This document shows, piece after piece, positions 51,615-62,244 of a stretch of DNA of 64,000 nucleotides. The notes beneath the pieces were generated by a model, which saw only the letters and a list, made by a program, of their open reading frames with translations, did not search any database and had not been told where the DNA came from. The DNA is from an uncultured Paracoccaceae bacterium (GTDB lineage Bacteria > Pseudomonadota > Alphaproteobacteria > Rhodobacterales > Rhodobacteraceae), in NCBI GenBank assembly GCA_913043905.1, contig CAJWNQ010000002.1, positions 62,001 to 126,000 of the forward strand, in the 5' to 3' direction. Within the stretch, counting starts at the first letter, position 1. Every line of letters starts with the position of its first letter. Both the position numbers and the translations under genes were made by a program.

Positions 51615-53618
51615 ATGAAGACAGTCACAGAATTCCCCCATCAAGTTACTGAATACCCTGATGTGCCAATTGTAATGTCTGATGGGTGCCGCTTATCTGC
51701 TAGGGTTTGGATGCCTGAAGGGGTAGAAAAAACTCCTGCTCCTGTAATTTTAGAACATCTCCCATATCGAAAGCGGGACGGTACAATTGTACGTGATCAA
51801 TATACTCACCCCTGGTTCGCAGGGCATGGCTATATTTGCATTCGGACTGACATGCGTGGAAATGGTGACAGTGATGGATTAATGATTGATGAATATACAG
51901 ACCAAGAGTTACAGGATGCCGTGGAAGTAATTGAATGGGCTGCGAAGCAACCTTGGTGTAATGGTAACGTTGGAATGATGGGTATTTCTTGGGGTGGCTT
52001 TAACGGGCTTCAAGTTGCAGCTTTGGCACCTAAATCTTTAAAAGCTGTTATTACTCTGTGTTCGACTGTTGACCGATATGCAGATGATATTCATTATAAA
52101 GGTGGATGTCTACTGGGAGAAAATTTTGGATGGGCGGCTAATATGTTAGCATACTCATCGCGCCCACCTGATCCAAATATAGTTGGCGCCCGCTGGAAAG
52201 AAATGTGGTTGGCTCGTCTTGAGAATTTAGAATTAATGACTTCAAAATGGTTATATCATCAACATCGGGATGATTATTGGAAACACGGTTCAATTTGTGA
52301 AGATTACTCAACCATAAAAGCGGCTGTTTTGTCGATTGGTGGTTGGCACGATGGTTACCGAAATACTGTTAGCAATTTAGTTGAAAATTTATCAACACCA
52401 GTAAAGGGTATCGTGGGGCCGTGGATTCATAAATACCCACATTATGCCGGGCCTGCACCGGCAATGGGGTTTTTACAAGAAGCAAAACGGTGGTGGGATC
52501 AATGGCTAATGGAAGAAAATACAGGTGTAGAAAATGATCCTGATTACAGAGTTTACTTAATGGATAGCATTCGACCAAAGCGTTGGCTTGATGTGCGGCC
52601 TGGCCGTTGGATAAAAGAGCATAAATGGCCCTCCAAAAATATTAAATTTAAGAAGCTATTTTTAGGAATAAATGGCACTTTAAACAATTTAGAAACTATA
52701 TTTTCAGTACCTATCTCGTCACCTCAGGATTGTGGTTCAGCTGCAGGTGAGTACTTCCCGTTTGCATTCAGTAATGAACTTCCTGATGATCAAAGATGTG
52801 ATGATGCAGTTTCAGTATGTTTTGATAGTGACTTATTATCTGCTCCATTAGATATTGTTGGGGCAACAATTGTTAATTTAAGCCTATCATTAGATAAACC
52901 CCAAGGAATGATAGTTGTGCGCTTATGCGACTTGAGGCCAGACGGTTCGTCTAGTTTGATTACTTATGGCTGTCTAAACTTAACTCATCGTGATAGCTTT
53001 GAACAACCGAGTAGTATCCCTTTAAATTCAGTATTGGAAATTGAATTAAAACTTGATCAAGCTGCATATCATATTCCGATAAACCATAAGCTTCGGATTG
53101 CAATATCTACTAGTTATTGGCCAACACTTTGGCCATCGCAGGAGCAAACGGAAATTAAGCTTTCTGCTGGGCGAATAGAGCTGCCAGTGAGGCCCTTGGC
53201 TGATGGAGATGAGATTATCTTTGAAGCTGCAGAAGGAGCGCCAGCGTGGGCAGCAAGTGAACTGCGAGCTGCAAACTATGAGCGCACTAGTTATTCAGAT
53301 CCTGAAACTGGTTTGTCTCATATTAAGATATTTTGTGACAACGGAGAAAATGAAGACAGTGATCATGGATTAATTTCTGGTAGTTGGATGGAAGAAAACT
53401 GGAGCATTCATCCAGAGGATTCCACATCAGCAAGTGTTTCTTCGAATTGGGAACATACCGGTGGAAGGGCTGGTGAAATGTGGCGAACACATGTTATTTC
53501 AAAAATGACTTCAGACAAAATAAATTTCTTTGTGACAGCAGTGGTCACTGCTTATGAAAATGAAAAATTGATATTTAGGCGGGAATATAAGAATGAGATC
53601 TTACGTAATTTGGTTTGA
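51615..53618 (+). CDS. CocE/NonD-family (X-Pro dipeptidyl-peptidase S15-like) hydrolase
   Basis: DGCRLSARVWMPEG, LEHLPYRKRDGT, DMRGNGDSDG, nucleophile MMGISWGGFNGLQ, C-terminal jelly-roll region. Confidence 0.92.
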   Translation: MKTVTEFPHQVTEYPDVPIVMSDGCRLSARVWMPEGVEKTPAPVILEHLPYRKRDGTIVRDQYTHPWFAGHGYICIRTDMRGNGDSDGLMIDEYTDQELQDAVEVIEWAAKQPWCNGNVGMMGISWGGFNGLQVAALAPKSLKAVITLCSTVDRYADDIHYKGGCLLGENFGWAANMLAYSSRPPDPNIVGARWKEMWLARLENLELMTSKWLYHQHRDDYWKHGSICEDYSTIKAAVLSIGGWHDGYRNTVSNLVENLSTPVKGIVGPWIHKYPHYAGPAPAMGFLQEAKRWWDQWLMEENTGVENDPDYRVYLMDSIRPKRWLDVRPGRWIKEHKWPSKNIKFKKLFLGINGTLNNLETIFSVPISSPQDCGSAAGEYFPFAFSNELPDDQRCDDAVSVCFDSDLLSAPLDIVGATIVNLSLSLDKPQGMIVVRLCDLRPDGSSSLITYGCLNLTHRDSFEQPSSIPLNSVLEIELKLDQAAYHIPINHKLRIAISTSYWPTLWPSQEQTEIKLSAGRIELPVRPLADGDEIIFEAAEGAPAWAASELRAANYERTSYSDPETGLSHIKIFCDNGENEDSDHGLISGSWMEENWSIHPEDSTSASVSSNWEHTGGRAGEMWRTHVISKMTSDKINFFVTAVVTAYENEKLIFRREYKNEILRNLV

Positions 53619-53744
53619 CTTAATCTAAATTAGACAAATAAATTTTTTAGCAAAAATATTTAGTAGTTTAAGATTTATTTATCAAACTTAAGATTAATAT
53701 TTTATGTTAACTACCAAATTGTATTAAATAAAAATCATGTTGAT

Positions 53745-55013
53745 TTAGGCAGAAATAAATAGCTGTAAGTCAGCTACATTGGTTCCTGTAGCACCTGTTT
53801 TTAATAGATTACCGACTAGTTCTAGTGCATGGTAGCTATCATTAGATTCAAGATAATCATTAATTTTTTTACCTTTTTGTACTATTTTTTTTATAGTAGT
53901 ATTATCTACCAACCCGCCTGCCGCGTCGGTAGGTCCATCACGCCCATCTGTTCCGCCACTGAGGAAACACCAAGGTGTGAGCATATCTAATAGTTCTAGT
54001 TCGAAAGCCACACGAAGTGCTAACTCCTGATTGCGGCCACCTTTACCGTTACCTGTAATCTTAACTGTAGTTTCGCCACCAATTGCAATAGAAAATGGGC
54101 CTTTTCCAATTTGCTTAGCAATCAATGTTACAATTTTTTTGGCAGCATCTTGAACATCACCAATTAAAGGTTCCAAGACTAAAATTGCATTTATTTTCTT
54201 GGCCATAGCTCTGACGCTGTTTGCATTGCCTGCAATTAAACTTAGATGTTCTGTAGCAAATAATTTGTTTGATAACAGTGAACTATTGTAATAATTTTGA
54301 ACATTAATTGGTAGTAGTGAGAAAATATTTTTATTTTTTAGTAATTTTTTTGCATCAGATAAATCTCCTAAAGGCCCAACACTTGGACCACTCCCAACCA
54401 CACGCAAATCATCTCCAAGTACATCGGATAAAATATAAGAGTGTACTGTTGCTGGTGTTGCAAGCTCTAAAATACCTCCACCTTTAAGTAATGATAAAGA
54501 TTGCCTGACTAAATTTGTTTCATAAATATCAAATCCACTTGATATCAAAACTTTGTTTACCATCACTTTATCTTCTAAAGAAATCCCATCTACTGGTGCA
54601 GGAATTAAAGCTGAGCTACCACCACTAACCAGCATCACAACTATGTCATTTTGGGTCGCGTTTGTAAGATAGTTAATTATTTTCTTTGATGCATTAAATC
54701 CATTTATACAAGGAATTGGATGTGATGCTCCAATAACTTCACAGCCCCCTACAGGAACTATATTTTCAAAATTTGTCACAGCAATAGCGTACATTTTTTC
54801 AGATTTAGGTATAGCTTCCAGAGCGCACTCTGCCATTTTACAAGCAGCTTTTCCTATAGAAATAATTATGTATGACCCATTGTTTTTTATGAGTGGAATA
54901 GGTGTTTTCCCTAATGCTATTTTTAATGCCTTTTTTGGGTCAGCAGCAGATATGCCAGCTTGGAACGCTGCGATAGCATTAGTGCGCAAGTTAGTGATAG
55001 TTTGGTCATCCAT
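53745..55013 (-). CDS. glycerate 2-kinase / hydroxypyruvate reductase (MOFRL family)
   Basis: VSGGSSALIPAPVDGISLEDKV, GGGRNQELALRVAFEL, GTDGRDGPTDAAGG. Confidence 0.9.
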   Translation of the reverse strand: MDDQTITNLRTNAIAAFQAGISAADPKKALKIALGKTPIPLIKNNGSYIIISIGKAACKMAECALEAIPKSEKMYAIAVTNFENIVPVGGCEVIGASHPIPCINGFNASKKIINYLTNATQNDIVVMLVSGGSSALIPAPVDGISLEDKVMVNKVLISSGFDIYETNLVRQSLSLLKGGGILELATPATVHSYILSDVLGDDLRVVGSGPSVGPLGDLSDAKKLLKNKNIFSLLPINVQNYYNSSLLSNKLFATEHLSLIAGNANSVRAMAKKINAILVLEPLIGDVQDAAKKIVTLIAKQIGKGPFSIAIGGETTVKITGNGKGGRNQELALRVAFELELLDMLTPWCFLSGGTDGRDGPTDAAGGLVDNTTIKKIVQKGKKINDYLESNDSYHALELVGNLLKTGATGTNVADLQLFISA

Positions 55014-55119
55014 AAATTTTTTTCACATTGTTTAATTATCAATAACAAAAATTTATGCTTGCGAATAGGTTGTAAAAGCTTTTCGATATAAAAAAATTAA
55101 GTGATATAGGATTGCAAAA

Positions 55120-56091
55120 ATGAAAAAACCCAAAGTTTTGGTTACTAGGCGTTGGCCTGCAGTAGTGGAAGAAAAATTAAAAAATCTATATGATGTAACT
55201 TTAAATACATCAGATATGCCGATGGACAATAATGATTTTAGTGAGGCTTTTGGACGGTTTGATGCTATTTTGCCTACAGTCACTGATTTAATCCCAGCAG
55301 AGGTTTTTGATGTAAAAAATATTCGCACGCGTGTGCTAGCTAATTTTGGTGTTGGGTATTCTCATATTGATACTACTGCTGCAAAGTCATGTAATGTTAT
55401 AGTTACAAACACACCTGATGTTTTGTCAGACTGTACTGCTGACATTACTCTTACTCTCATACTGATGGCCGCAAGACGGGCAGGTGAAGGAGAACGTGAG
55501 CTTCGCGCAGGTGAATGGTCTGGGTGGAGGCCAACTCATTTAGTAGGAACAAAAGTATCTGGGAAAACTCTTGGTATCATTGGCTTTGGTAGAATAGGTC
55601 AAGAGGTAGCCAAGCGAGCCCACCATGGATTTGGAATGAAAATTTTGGTGCAGAATAGATCTCAAATTAAAAATGAGATACTTTTACAAACTAATGCAAG
55701 TCAAGTTGACAGCTTAGACGATTTGTTACCTGTAGTAGACTTTTTATCGTTGCATTGTCCTGGTGGGAATGAAAACCGACATCTAATAAGTTCATATGAG
55801 CTCTCTAAAATGAAAAATGATGCAGTTTTGATCAATACGGCGCGTGGTGAAGTTGTAGATGATGAGGCTCTTATAAATGCTTTGAAAAGTAATATCATTA
55901 GGGGAGCAGGATTAGATGTTTTTGAAGGTGAGCCAAACCTGAATCCAAACTATTTAGGTTGTAAAAATTTGGTGTTATTGCCTCACCTTGGCAGTGCTAC
56001 TAGGGAAACACGTGAAGCGATGGGTTTTCGTGTTATGGATAATTTGGAAGATTTCTTTAGAAACAAAGCACCAAGAGATCAGATTTTTTGA
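55120..56091 (+). CDS. D-2-hydroxyacid dehydrogenase (glyoxylate/hydroxypyruvate reductase-like)
   Basis: LANFGVGYSHIDT, LGIIGFGRIGQEVAKRA, INTARGEVVDDEALINAL, LLPHLGSATRETREAMG. Confidence 0.92.
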   Translation: MKKPKVLVTRRWPAVVEEKLKNLYDVTLNTSDMPMDNNDFSEAFGRFDAILPTVTDLIPAEVFDVKNIRTRVLANFGVGYSHIDTTAAKSCNVIVTNTPDVLSDCTADITLTLILMAARRAGEGERELRAGEWSGWRPTHLVGTKVSGKTLGIIGFGRIGQEVAKRAHHGFGMKILVQNRSQIKNEILLQTNASQVDSLDDLLPVVDFLSLHCPGGNENRHLISSYELSKMKNDAVLINTARGEVVDDEALINALKSNIIRGAGLDVFEGEPNLNPNYLGCKNLVLLPHLGSATRETREAMGFRVMDNLEDFFRNKAPRDQIF

Positions 56092-56170
56092 ATATATTTA
56101 GGTAAAAATTACTTTAATAAGTTAAGTACTCGTCAAAAATCAAAATATCTTAAAAATGGGCGAAAATCAC

Positions 56171-56245
56171 TGGCAGTCCCTAGGGGAATTGAACCCCTCT
56201 TTCCAGGTTGAAAACCTGGCGTCCTAACCGATAGACGAAGGGACC
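56171..56245 (-). tRNA. tRNA-Glu (TTC)
   Basis: Reverse complement GGTCCCTTCGTCTATCGGTTAGGACGCCAGGTTTTCAACCTGGAAAGAGGGGTTCAATTCCCCTAGGGACTGCCA; anticodon TTC. Confidence 0.96.
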
Positions 56246-56407
56246 GCACTGTGATGTGGCGTTATTTAGGCGAAGGACGCGGGTCTTGCAAGACGTATTT
56301 TTAAAAAAGTACAAAATTTCTATAGGTTAAAAAGTTGTTAAACTAGTTTGAAATAAATTTTATTTCTTGAATTCTATTTGAACATAAAATTAACTAGAGT
56401 AGGAGTT

Positions 56408-58156
56408 TTAGCTTACAAGTGCGGCATCTTCTAAAGTTAGCTTTGGGCGCATTCGCCCATTCCAAGTATCAATTTCTAATCTACCCGCTATATGAAAAAT
56501 TTGACCTTTGTGATTTTCTAATGCGGCTCCCAAGTTGGTCTTAAAAGCACCAAAAGCAATTGCGTCAATACGTGATCCAGAATCATCTACAAGAGTTAAA
56601 CGTAAGTGGGCCTCTCCCGCTCTTTTTGCGAAGGCTATTCGCATAAATGGAAGTACAAACCGTGGGCCTGGAGCACCTGCGCCAAAAGGGCCTACTGTTT
56701 CTAATTGTTCAAGTAGTTCAACAGTTATTGCAGATGGATTAAGGGCACCATCTAATCTTAAATCACGCGCACGAACTTTATCTGCACCTTGCTTTTCTAG
56801 TAGTTCGGTTAAGCGGCTCATAGCCTGCTCTAATTTTTCACGCTTTATTGAAAGGCCCGCTGCCATTTTGTGGCCACCTCCTTTGATGAGTAGTCCTTCC
56901 TTTACTAAAGTTGCTATAGAGGAACCTAAATCGATTCCACTGATGGATCTTCCAGATCCTTTACCTTCATCGCCGTCTAGGCCTATTACTACAACGGGGC
57001 GATTAGTGGTTTCTTTCAATCGGGATGCTACAATGCCTACTACACCGGGATGCCAACCTTCACCAGCAGCCCAAACTAAGGCACCATTTATTTCTCGCTG
57101 TTCTGCTTGTTCCATTGCTTGCAATTGAACTGTTGCTTCAACTGCACGCCGTTCGTCATTAAGTTGGTTAAGTTTTTCAGCAATTGAATTTGCCTCATGT
57201 GGCTCTTTACATGTTAGAAGTCTAATGCCTAAATCTGCTTTGCCTATTCGCCCACCAGCGTTAATACGGGGGCCCAATAGGTATCCGAGATGATATGTTG
57301 AAGGCGCTGTATTTAATTTTGCAATATCTGATAAAGCCATTAAACCAACGCGATCTCGCTTTGCCATAATTTTCAAACCTTGGCGAACCAATGCACGATT
57401 AAAGCCAACTAGTGGAGCTACATCTGCAACTGTACCTAAAGCTACTAAATCTAACATTGCTAATAGATCTGGTGTTTGCATATTTTCTGTTCTGCGCAAA
57501 CTGTTTACTGCTGCTAAAGTTAAAAATACTACACCTGCAGCACATAGATAGTGTAAGTCACCGGCCTCATCTTGTCGATTAGGGTTTACGATTGCTAAAG
57601 CCGATGGCAATGTTTCATCCCCAAGATGATGGTCAAGAATGATAACGTCTGTACCTGCAACAGCATTAATTGGACCGTGTGACAAAGTTCCACAATCAAC
57701 GCAAATAATCAACTCATGGCTCTTTGCCAAGGTTTGCATGGCTTTATCATTTGGCCCGTAACCCTCATCAATTCGGTCAGGAACATACAAAGTTGGCGTA
57801 TTTCCTAATTGTGTTAGCCAGTCATGCAGTAACGCTCCAGATGTAGCACCATCGACATCATAATCTGCAAAAATAGCTATACGCTGAGATTTATTCACTG
57901 CATAATTTATTCGATTAGCGGCTTTTTCCATATCCTTTAAATTCATGGGATTTGGCATTAAATCGCGCAAAGACGGTTGCGTAAATAGTATTGATTGCTG
58001 TGCGCCTATTCCCAAACGAGCCAATACATTTGACATAGCGGGTGGAAATTCAGTTTCCTGAGTGATCATTTGTGATTGGCGATCTAAGTTGGCATCTGGT
58101 CCTGTCCAGCGGCGACCGGATATTGAACTTTCTACACCTAAAAAAACTTGTGACAT
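56408..58156 (-). CDS. recJ: single-stranded-DNA-specific exonuclease RecJ
   Basis: IAIFADYDVDGATSGALL, VIILDHHLGDETLP, GGRIGKADLGIRLL, GGGHKMAAGLSI. Confidence 0.96.
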   Translation of the reverse strand: MSQVFLGVESSISGRRWTGPDANLDRQSQMITQETEFPPAMSNVLARLGIGAQQSILFTQPSLRDLMPNPMNLKDMEKAANRINYAVNKSQRIAIFADYDVDGATSGALLHDWLTQLGNTPTLYVPDRIDEGYGPNDKAMQTLAKSHELIICVDCGTLSHGPINAVAGTDVIILDHHLGDETLPSALAIVNPNRQDEAGDLHYLCAAGVVFLTLAAVNSLRRTENMQTPDLLAMLDLVALGTVADVAPLVGFNRALVRQGLKIMAKRDRVGLMALSDIAKLNTAPSTYHLGYLLGPRINAGGRIGKADLGIRLLTCKEPHEANSIAEKLNQLNDERRAVEATVQLQAMEQAEQREINGALVWAAGEGWHPGVVGIVASRLKETTNRPVVVIGLDGDEGKGSGRSISGIDLGSSIATLVKEGLLIKGGGHKMAAGLSIKREKLEQAMSRLTELLEKQGADKVRARDLRLDGALNPSAITVELLEQLETVGPFGAGAPGPRFVLPFMRIAFAKRAGEAHLRLTLVDDSGSRIDAIAFGAFKTNLGAALENHKGQIFHIAGRLEIDTWNGRMRPKLTLEDAALVS

Positions 58157-58257
58157 ACACTACCTATAAATGCTTAACATATCATAAAATATTTATATAT
58201 ATTATAAAATATGGTCATGGTTAATGTTGAAAACTAAATTAATACGATCAAAATATG

Positions 58258-59544
58258 CTAAACTGTTTCAATTCGTAAAACTATTGGTGTATCAACAGCT
58301 GCGCCTGTTTTTTCGATTGCACTAATTGCCTTATTAAGAGTTTCACGATCTGTTGGATGTGTAACTATAAGAACAGGTGCTGCTTCTGTCTCGTGGCCTT
58401 CTTGGCGCATACGATCAATTGATATGCCTGCGTCAGCCAAGGCAGCTGAGACTTTTGCTAAAATACCTGCTTCATCACGTAGATTTAATCTTAAATAAAA
58501 CGGATTTTCAACAGATGTGTTTACAGATACAGCTTTGGTCAGATTTTTAGCAGGTTGTCCAAATACTGGAATATTAATTCCCCGTGCTATATCCATAATA
58601 TCACCTATAACGGCGCTTGCTGTTGGACCTTCACCTGCACCTGCACCACGTAATATGATTTGTCCGACTGAATCACCTTCTATGATTACCATGTTAGTCC
58701 CACCATCTAGCTGTGCTAATGGGGATTCAATAGGCACCAAGCAAGGTCTCATTGTTTGTGATAAGCCGATATCAGTCATAATAGACACACCCAATAGTTT
58801 AATACGGTATCCCATATCTGCTGCGGCATGAATATCTTCAATTGTAATACGGCCTATGCCTTCGAGAACAGCACCTTTAAAGTCTACCTGTGTTCCATAA
58901 GCTATAGATGACAATAAAACTAATTTATGAGCAGCATCAATTCCACCTACATCTAAATTTGGATCTGCTTCTAAAAAACCTAATTGGTTAGCTTCTTCAA
59001 AGACATCTTGATATGGTAGACCCGTATTTTCCATTCGTGTAAGTATGTAGTTACACGTACCGTTCATTACGCCCATAATACGGGTTATATTATTTCCAGC
59101 TAAACTTTCTGTTAAAGTTTTTATAACTGGAATACCACCAGCTACAGCAGCTTCAAACCGTAAATTAACGCCTTTTTTTTCAGCTAAAATGGCTAGCTCT
59201 TGGCCATGTAACGCTAGCATTGCTTTATTAGCTGTAACCACATGTTTGCCGGCTGCTATTGCTGCCTCAGTAGCTGTCTTAGCAGGCCCTGAATCTCCAC
59301 CAATTAATTCTATAAAAACATCTATATCATCCCTTTTGGCTAAAGCTACAGGGTCAGACTCCCACGCATAACTGGATAAATCTACGCCACGATCTTTGGA
59401 TTTTGATAATGCCGATACAGCTGTTATTTGAATAGTTCTACCTGAACGTGCTTCTAAAATATTCAGGTTGTTTTGTACTATTTTGATCAGACCAGCACCG
59501 ACAGTGCCAAGGCCTGCAATGCCCAGTTTAATTGGATCAGCCAT
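58258..59544 (-). CDS. hom: homoserine dehydrogenase
   Basis: GIAGLGTVGAGLIKIVQ, VVTANKAMLALHG, GVMNGTCNYILTRME, C-terminal ACT domain. Confidence 0.96.
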   Translation of the reverse strand: MADPIKLGIAGLGTVGAGLIKIVQNNLNILEARSGRTIQITAVSALSKSKDRGVDLSSYAWESDPVALAKRDDIDVFIELIGGDSGPAKTATEAAIAAGKHVVTANKAMLALHGQELAILAEKKGVNLRFEAAVAGGIPVIKTLTESLAGNNITRIMGVMNGTCNYILTRMENTGLPYQDVFEEANQLGFLEADPNLDVGGIDAAHKLVLLSSIAYGTQVDFKGAVLEGIGRITIEDIHAAADMGYRIKLLGVSIMTDIGLSQTMRPCLVPIESPLAQLDGGTNMVIIEGDSVGQIILRGAGAGEGPTASAVIGDIMDIARGINIPVFGQPAKNLTKAVSVNTSVENPFYLRLNLRDEAGILAKVSAALADAGISIDRMRQEGHETEAAPVLIVTHPTDRETLNKAISAIEKTGAAVDTPIVLRIETV

Positions 59545-59611
59545 ATTGTGTAATTCCTATGCAGTAAGTTGAGATATTTTATTACTAAAAATTTGGAAGT
59601 AGGACAACGGC

Positions 59612-59863
59612 TTAGAATTTATGTACAGATAGTTTACGCGCTTTTCCGCGGAGTAATTTAACTCGATTAATATGGTCCAACGTAGGTTTTGTAATTTTAT
59701 TTGTTGATAAGCTGTTGATTGAATTTAGTTGACTGGCAGGTAATAGTTTTAGCCATTCTTGAGACGATGTTTGTAAATTTAGATATGCGGCTTCAGGCTT
59801 GTTTTGTTGAGAAAAACAACCCGAAAAAATAGTAAGGAAGAGTAGGGCGATGAACCTATACAA
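59612..59863 (-). CDS. small putative lipoprotein (83 aa), TTG start
   Basis: signal peptide with lipobox-like IFSGC; no family recognised. Confidence 0.55.
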   Translation of the reverse strand: MYRFIALLFLTIFSGCFSQQNKPEAAYLNLQTSSQEWLKLLPASQLNSINSLSTNKITKPTLDHINRVKLLRGKARKLSVHKF

Positions 59864-59881
59864 AATAGTCTCTCAAGAACA

Positions 59882-59912
59882 TGCTGCCATACTATGATTA
59901 AGTATGGCAGCA
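59882..59912. other. perfect 12-bp stem-loop between glyA and the small lipoprotein ORF
   Basis: TGCTGCCATACT-atgatta-AGTATGGCAGCA. Confidence 0.9.
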
Positions 59913-59956
59913 CGCAATATTATATAATAAATAAGTGCAATTTTGCTACTTAAGTT

Positions 59957-61252
59957 TTATAACTCTTCATATAGTGGAAATTGCCCACATAATGCTGCAA
60001 CTTTTTCACGCACAGAAGCTTCTACTTTAGAATTTTCATCGGCACCATTGGTAGCCAGTCCATCAATAACTTCAACAATCATGTCTGCTATTTTACGAAA
60101 TTCAACTTCGCCGAAGCCCCGTGTCGTTCCTGCTGGTGTACCTAAACGCAAACCAGATGTAACCATTGGTTTTTCTGGATCAAATGGTATGCCATTTTTA
60201 TTACAAGTAATATGAGCTCGACCCAATGCTTTATCGGCAATATTACCAGTAACCCCTTTAGGGCGCAAATCTACTAGCATCACGTGTGTGTCAGTTCCAC
60301 CAGTTACAATGTCCAAACCACCTTTTATTAATTGGTCTGCCAAAGCTTTTGCATTAATAATTACTTGAGTTTGGTATTGTTTGAATTCAGGACGTAAAGC
60401 TTCACCAAATGCTACTGCTTTAGCTGCAATTACATGCATTAAGGGTCCGCCCTGTAAGCCGGGAAAAATTGCAGAGTTAAATTTCTTTGCCATGTCTGCA
60501 TTATTAGTTAAAATCATACCACCACGTGGACCACGTAATGTTTTATGTGTTGTTGTAGTAGCAACATCTGCGTAAGGAAATGGACTTGGGTGAACTCCTC
60601 CAGCAACTAATCCTGCAAAATGCGCCATATCTACATGTAAGTATGCGCCAACAGAATCAGCTATTTCACGCATGCGTTTGAAATCAATTTGGCGAGGAAC
60701 AGCAGATCCACCTGCAATAATCATTTTTGGCTTATGCTCTGTGGCTAGAGCTTGTACCTGATCGTAATCTAACAAATTATCTTCTTTGCGGACACCGTAC
60801 TGTATTGCGTTGAACCACTTCCCAGACTGGTTGGGCTTTGCACCATGCGTTAGGTGCCCACCAGCATCTAATGACATGCCTAGTATTGTATCTCCAGGCT
60901 GTAATAAAGCCAAAAACACTCCCTGATTAGCTTGAGAACCTGAATTGGGCTGGACGTTTGCAAAATCACATCCAAATAGTTCTTTAGCGCGGTCTACTGC
61001 TAAATTTTCTGCAATATCAACATATTGACAACCACCATAATAACGCCGACCGGCATAACCTTCTGCATACTTATTCGTCATTACAGAGCCTTGCGCTTGC
61101 ATAACCGCTTTTGATACAATATTTTCAGAAGCAATGAGTTCAATCTCATCACGCTGACGTCCTAGTTCTGACCTGATTGAGCCAAATAGTTCTGGATCAC
61201 GATCTGAAAGATCTTGTGTAAAGAATCCTGTGTCTCGGACAATGTTGTTCAT
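59957..61252 (-). CDS. glyA: serine hydroxymethyltransferase
   Basis: [57 protein letters not shown]; internal ATG ([11 protein letters not shown]) preferred to the listed ORF start. Confidence 0.97.
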   Translation of the reverse strand: MNNIVRDTGFFTQDLSDRDPELFGSIRSELGRQRDEIELIASENIVSKAVMQAQGSVMTNKYAEGYAGRRYYGGCQYVDIAENLAVDRAKELFGCDFANVQPNSGSQANQGVFLALLQPGDTILGMSLDAGGHLTHGAKPNQSGKWFNAIQYGVRKEDNLLDYDQVQALATEHKPKMIIAGGSAVPRQIDFKRMREIADSVGAYLHVDMAHFAGLVAGGVHPSPFPYADVATTTTHKTLRGPRGGMILTNNADMAKKFNSAIFPGLQGGPLMHVIAAKAVAFGEALRPEFKQYQTQVIINAKALADQLIKGGLDIVTGGTDTHVMLVDLRPKGVTGNIADKALGRAHITCNKNGIPFDPEKPMVTSGLRLGTPAGTTRGFGEVEFRKIADMIVEVIDGLATNGADENSKVEASVREKVAALCGQFPLYEEL

Positions 61253-61428
61253 TTGATGCTTCCTGGCAATAAAGTACAATTCATGTTTGTCCTAATTCAT
61301 TGCTTTACGCTATGAAAGGAATAATGCGACAGTTGCGACAATAAGAGCGGCTTTTAATAACAGGAAATGAACTTTGATAGTATTTGATTTTTTTTACTAA
61401 AATTGATGATTGGATTGGAAATATAATT

Positions 61429-62187
61429 ATGCAAAAAATTGCTTTTATAGCTAGTAAATCTAAAACAGCTCAAGAAAGCCTACTTGTTTTAGAGAAAGCC
61501 TACGGGAACACTTCAATAGAAGAGGCTGAGTTAATTGTAGCACTAGGTGGTGATGGCTTTATGCTTGAAGCACTTCACTCTACATTTCATCTTGATTGCC
61601 CAGTTTATGGAATGAACCGTGGCACTGTAGGGTTTTTAATGAATGAATTTTCTCCGGGCAAGTTAATTGAACGCCTCTCTCAGGCAGAAGAAGCTGTAAT
61701 CCATCCTTTAAGGATGCAAGCGCATTGTTCTGATGGAACTGAATTTGAAGCATTGGCTATAAATGAAGTTTCTTTAATTCGTGCGGGCCCACAAGCAGCA
61801 AAGCTTCAAATCTCGGTAGATGGCCGTGTGCGATTGCCTGAATTGGTCTGTGACGGTGCTTTATTGTCCACTCCGGCGGGTTCTACTGCATACAATTATT
61901 CTGCCCATGGTCCGATTTTACCGATTGGTGCTGATATACTCGCAATGACAGCAATGGCTGCATTTAGGCCTCGACGCTGGCGTGGTGCTTTGTTACCTAA
62001 ATCTGCGCATGTTCGTTTTGATGTATTAGAACCAGAAAAGCGTCCAGTTACAGCGAGCGCAGATAGCAAAAAAGCTTACGATATTTTATCAGTTGATATT
62101 TTTAGTGCACCTGATCAAAAGCATAGGATCCTTTTTGATCCTGGGCATGGTTTAGAAGAGCGCTTAATCCGTGAGCAGTTTGTTTAA
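61429..62187 (+). CDS. nadK: NAD kinase
   Basis: IVALGGDGFMLEALH, GMNRGTVGFLMNEF, STPAGSTAYNYSAHGPILP; ATG 61429 preferred. Confidence 0.95.
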   Translation: MQKIAFIASKSKTAQESLLVLEKAYGNTSIEEAELIVALGGDGFMLEALHSTFHLDCPVYGMNRGTVGFLMNEFSPGKLIERLSQAEEAVIHPLRMQAHCSDGTEFEALAINEVSLIRAGPQAAKLQISVDGRVRLPELVCDGALLSTPAGSTAYNYSAHGPILPIGADILAMTAMAAFRPRRWRGALLPKSAHVRFDVLEPEKRPVTASADSKKAYDILSVDIFSAPDQKHRILFDPGHGLEERLIREQFV

Positions 62188-62244
62188 GGGCTGTTAATAT
62201 GGCTTTAAATTTTAAATAATTAAAATGCATAGAGTAAATTAAGA

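Noticed and set aside
56535-57128. 197-aa plus-strand ORF opposite recJ
   Set aside because: Antisense shadow of recJ
61253-61428. Glycine, SAM or THF riboswitch upstream of glyA
   Set aside because: No recognisable conserved riboswitch core in the glyA/nadK intergenic region
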